This document shows, piece by piece, positions 63,304 through 64,000 of a stretch of 64,000 bases of DNA; position 1 is the first letter of the stretch, and each line of letters begins with the position of its first letter. Origin of the DNA: Bacteroidota bacterium (GTDB lineage Bacteria; Bacteroidota; Bacteroidia; Flavobacteriales_D; Sanyastnellaceae); NCBI GenBank assembly GCA_027624855.1, contig JAQBTQ010000010.1, forward strand, positions 36,963 through 100,962, read 5' to 3'. Under the pieces are notes generated by a model. It was not told the origin of the DNA. It saw nothing but the letters and a program-made list of their open reading frames with translations, and did no database searches. The position numbers were made by a program, and so were the translations under genes.

Positions 63304-64000
63304 GAAATCGCAATACTCTTTCTTCGTGGGCCTTTCTATTTGGTTTTTTGGCTTGGTTCCAAAGCGGTAGCGCTCAGCAAGCCCCGCCGCAGCTGTTTTC
63401 GGGCATGGAAGGGTACACTTTTCTACCCGACGGAACCCCAATACCCATATGGGGATATGGTTGGGTCAGCGACGGTTTTATTACGCTTCCAGCCCCACTA
63501 CTCTCCTATACTGAAGGCCAATCCGTTCAATTGAATTTTACAAATCCAAGCCCAGAAAGCCATACCATTCATCTCCACGGCCTTGATGTTGACCAAGCAA
63601 ATGACGGAGTTCCTGGCACCAGCTTTTTGGTAACCACAGGAGGACAAACGACCTATGAATTTACTGCGAATTATCCTGGCACATTTTTATACCATTGCCA
63701 TGTAACGACCACCTTGCATCTTACCATGGGCATGTACGGAATGGTCCTGGTTACTCGGCCAGATCTTACGTTGTTCGAAGGAGGGCCAAGTTATGCCCAA
63801 GATGTGCCATTGCTCTTTAGCGATTTGGAAATTGAAACCAACCTGGATCCTGTCGGTTCGTATCCATTTCACGACATTCGTCCAGATGTCTTCATGGTGA
63901 ATGGGGTATCCGATGGTCAATTGGAAAACGGCGATCAAATCATTCACTTTGAGCCCAACCAACCTCTTGCATTGCGTTTAGGCTCCATGGCATATAGCAG
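63300..64000 (+). CDS. Multicopper oxidase, N-terminal part (cut by window edge)
   Basis: The first 233 residues are visible. A signal peptide (LSSWAFLFGFLAWFQSGSAQ) precedes a cupredoxin domain with HTIHLHGLDVDQANDGVPG (His88, His91, His93) and FLYHCHVTTTLHLTMGMYG (His132, Cys133, His134, His140, Met145), so both type 1 copper ligands and a share of the trinuclear ligands are present in this domain. A second domain has begun at the window edge. The start overlaps the preceding cupredoxin gene by four bases. The family is firm; the substrate (Cu, Fe, Mn or an organic) is not. Confidence 0.88.
   Translation, partial: MRNRNTLSSWAFLFGFLAWFQSGSAQQAPPQLFSGMEGYTFLPDGTPIPIWGYGWVSDGFITLPAPLLSYTEGQSVQLNFTNPSPESHTIHLHGLDVDQANDGVPGTSFLVTTGGQTTYEFTANYPGTFLYHCHVTTTLHLTMGMYGMVLVTRPDLTLFEGGPSYAQDVPLLFSDLEIETNLDPVGSYPFHDIRPDVFMVNGVSDGQLENGDQIIHFEPNQPLALRLGSMAYS

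Overview
The window comes from a member of the Bacteroidota, most likely a marine member of the Flavobacteriales; I cannot fix the genus. The evidence is a SusC/SusD pair, many lipoproteins, several proteins with type IX secretion (T9SS) sorting domains of both type A and the gliding-motility type B form, very large surface adhesins, and promoter-like TTG...TAnnTTTG boxes in place of sigma70 boxes. Gene density is high and many genes overlap by one or four bases. I found no tRNA, rRNA, insertion sequence, phage or CRISPR.

Layout. 1-10.1 kb (minus strand): a polysaccharide utilisation locus running GH3, tandem-module T9SS protein, SusC, SusD, PKD glycan-binding lipoprotein, then a GH16 laminarinase-type enzyme cut by the window edge. 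GH3 plus GH16 points to a beta-1,3-glucan such as laminarin. 10.1-15.7 kb (plus): a divergent membrane-tethered sensor with its own LuxR-type HTH, coupled to a GH2 beta-mannosidase. A pair of TGCACAAAA repeats lies in the divergent spacer. 15.7-20.1 kb: a Gre-family factor and a polyamine operon (arginine decarboxylase, agmatinase, deoxyhypusine-synthase-like protein, small protein). 20.1-25.9 kb: a 1910-residue adhesin. 25.9-26.8 kb: no convincing gene, but a candidate ~675-nt structured RNA ending in a strong intrinsic terminator. 26.8-32.6 kb: ammonium transporter, glycine-rich adhesin, small secreted protein and an HTH-like protein. 32.6-34.5 kb: a bacterial PH-domain pair. 34.6-39.1 kb: glycerol operon (glpK, glpD, glpF, glycerophosphodiesterase). 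39.1-40.9 kb: Kazal-like lipoprotein and SulP transporter, the latter preceded by a structured leader.

41.0-45.6 kb (minus): a five-gene redox operon. It encodes a flavin/2Fe-2S reductase fused through one membrane helix to a five-haem cytochrome c, a porin, a DUF3365-type haem protein, a four-histidine membrane cytochrome b and a small acidic membrane protein. I read it as an electron path from cytoplasmic NAD(P)H across the inner membrane to periplasmic haems, and it is the most interesting protein system here.

45.6-64 kb: isoaspartyl peptidase, a methyltransferase remnant, a beta-lactamase-fold hydrolase, a GH92 mannosidase, secreted and outer-membrane proteins, a split YeeE/YedE sulfur transporter with pterin dehydratase and a BaiN-like flavoprotein, a CapA-like protein, an M43 metalloprotease with cysteine-rich repeats, a CAP-domain protein, and a pair of multicopper-oxidase-type genes running off the right edge.

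Starts were moved downstream from the longest open frame where a signal peptide, ATGA or TGATG overlap, or a non-ATG first codon argued for it. All functional names rest on motif recognition by eye, not on searches.
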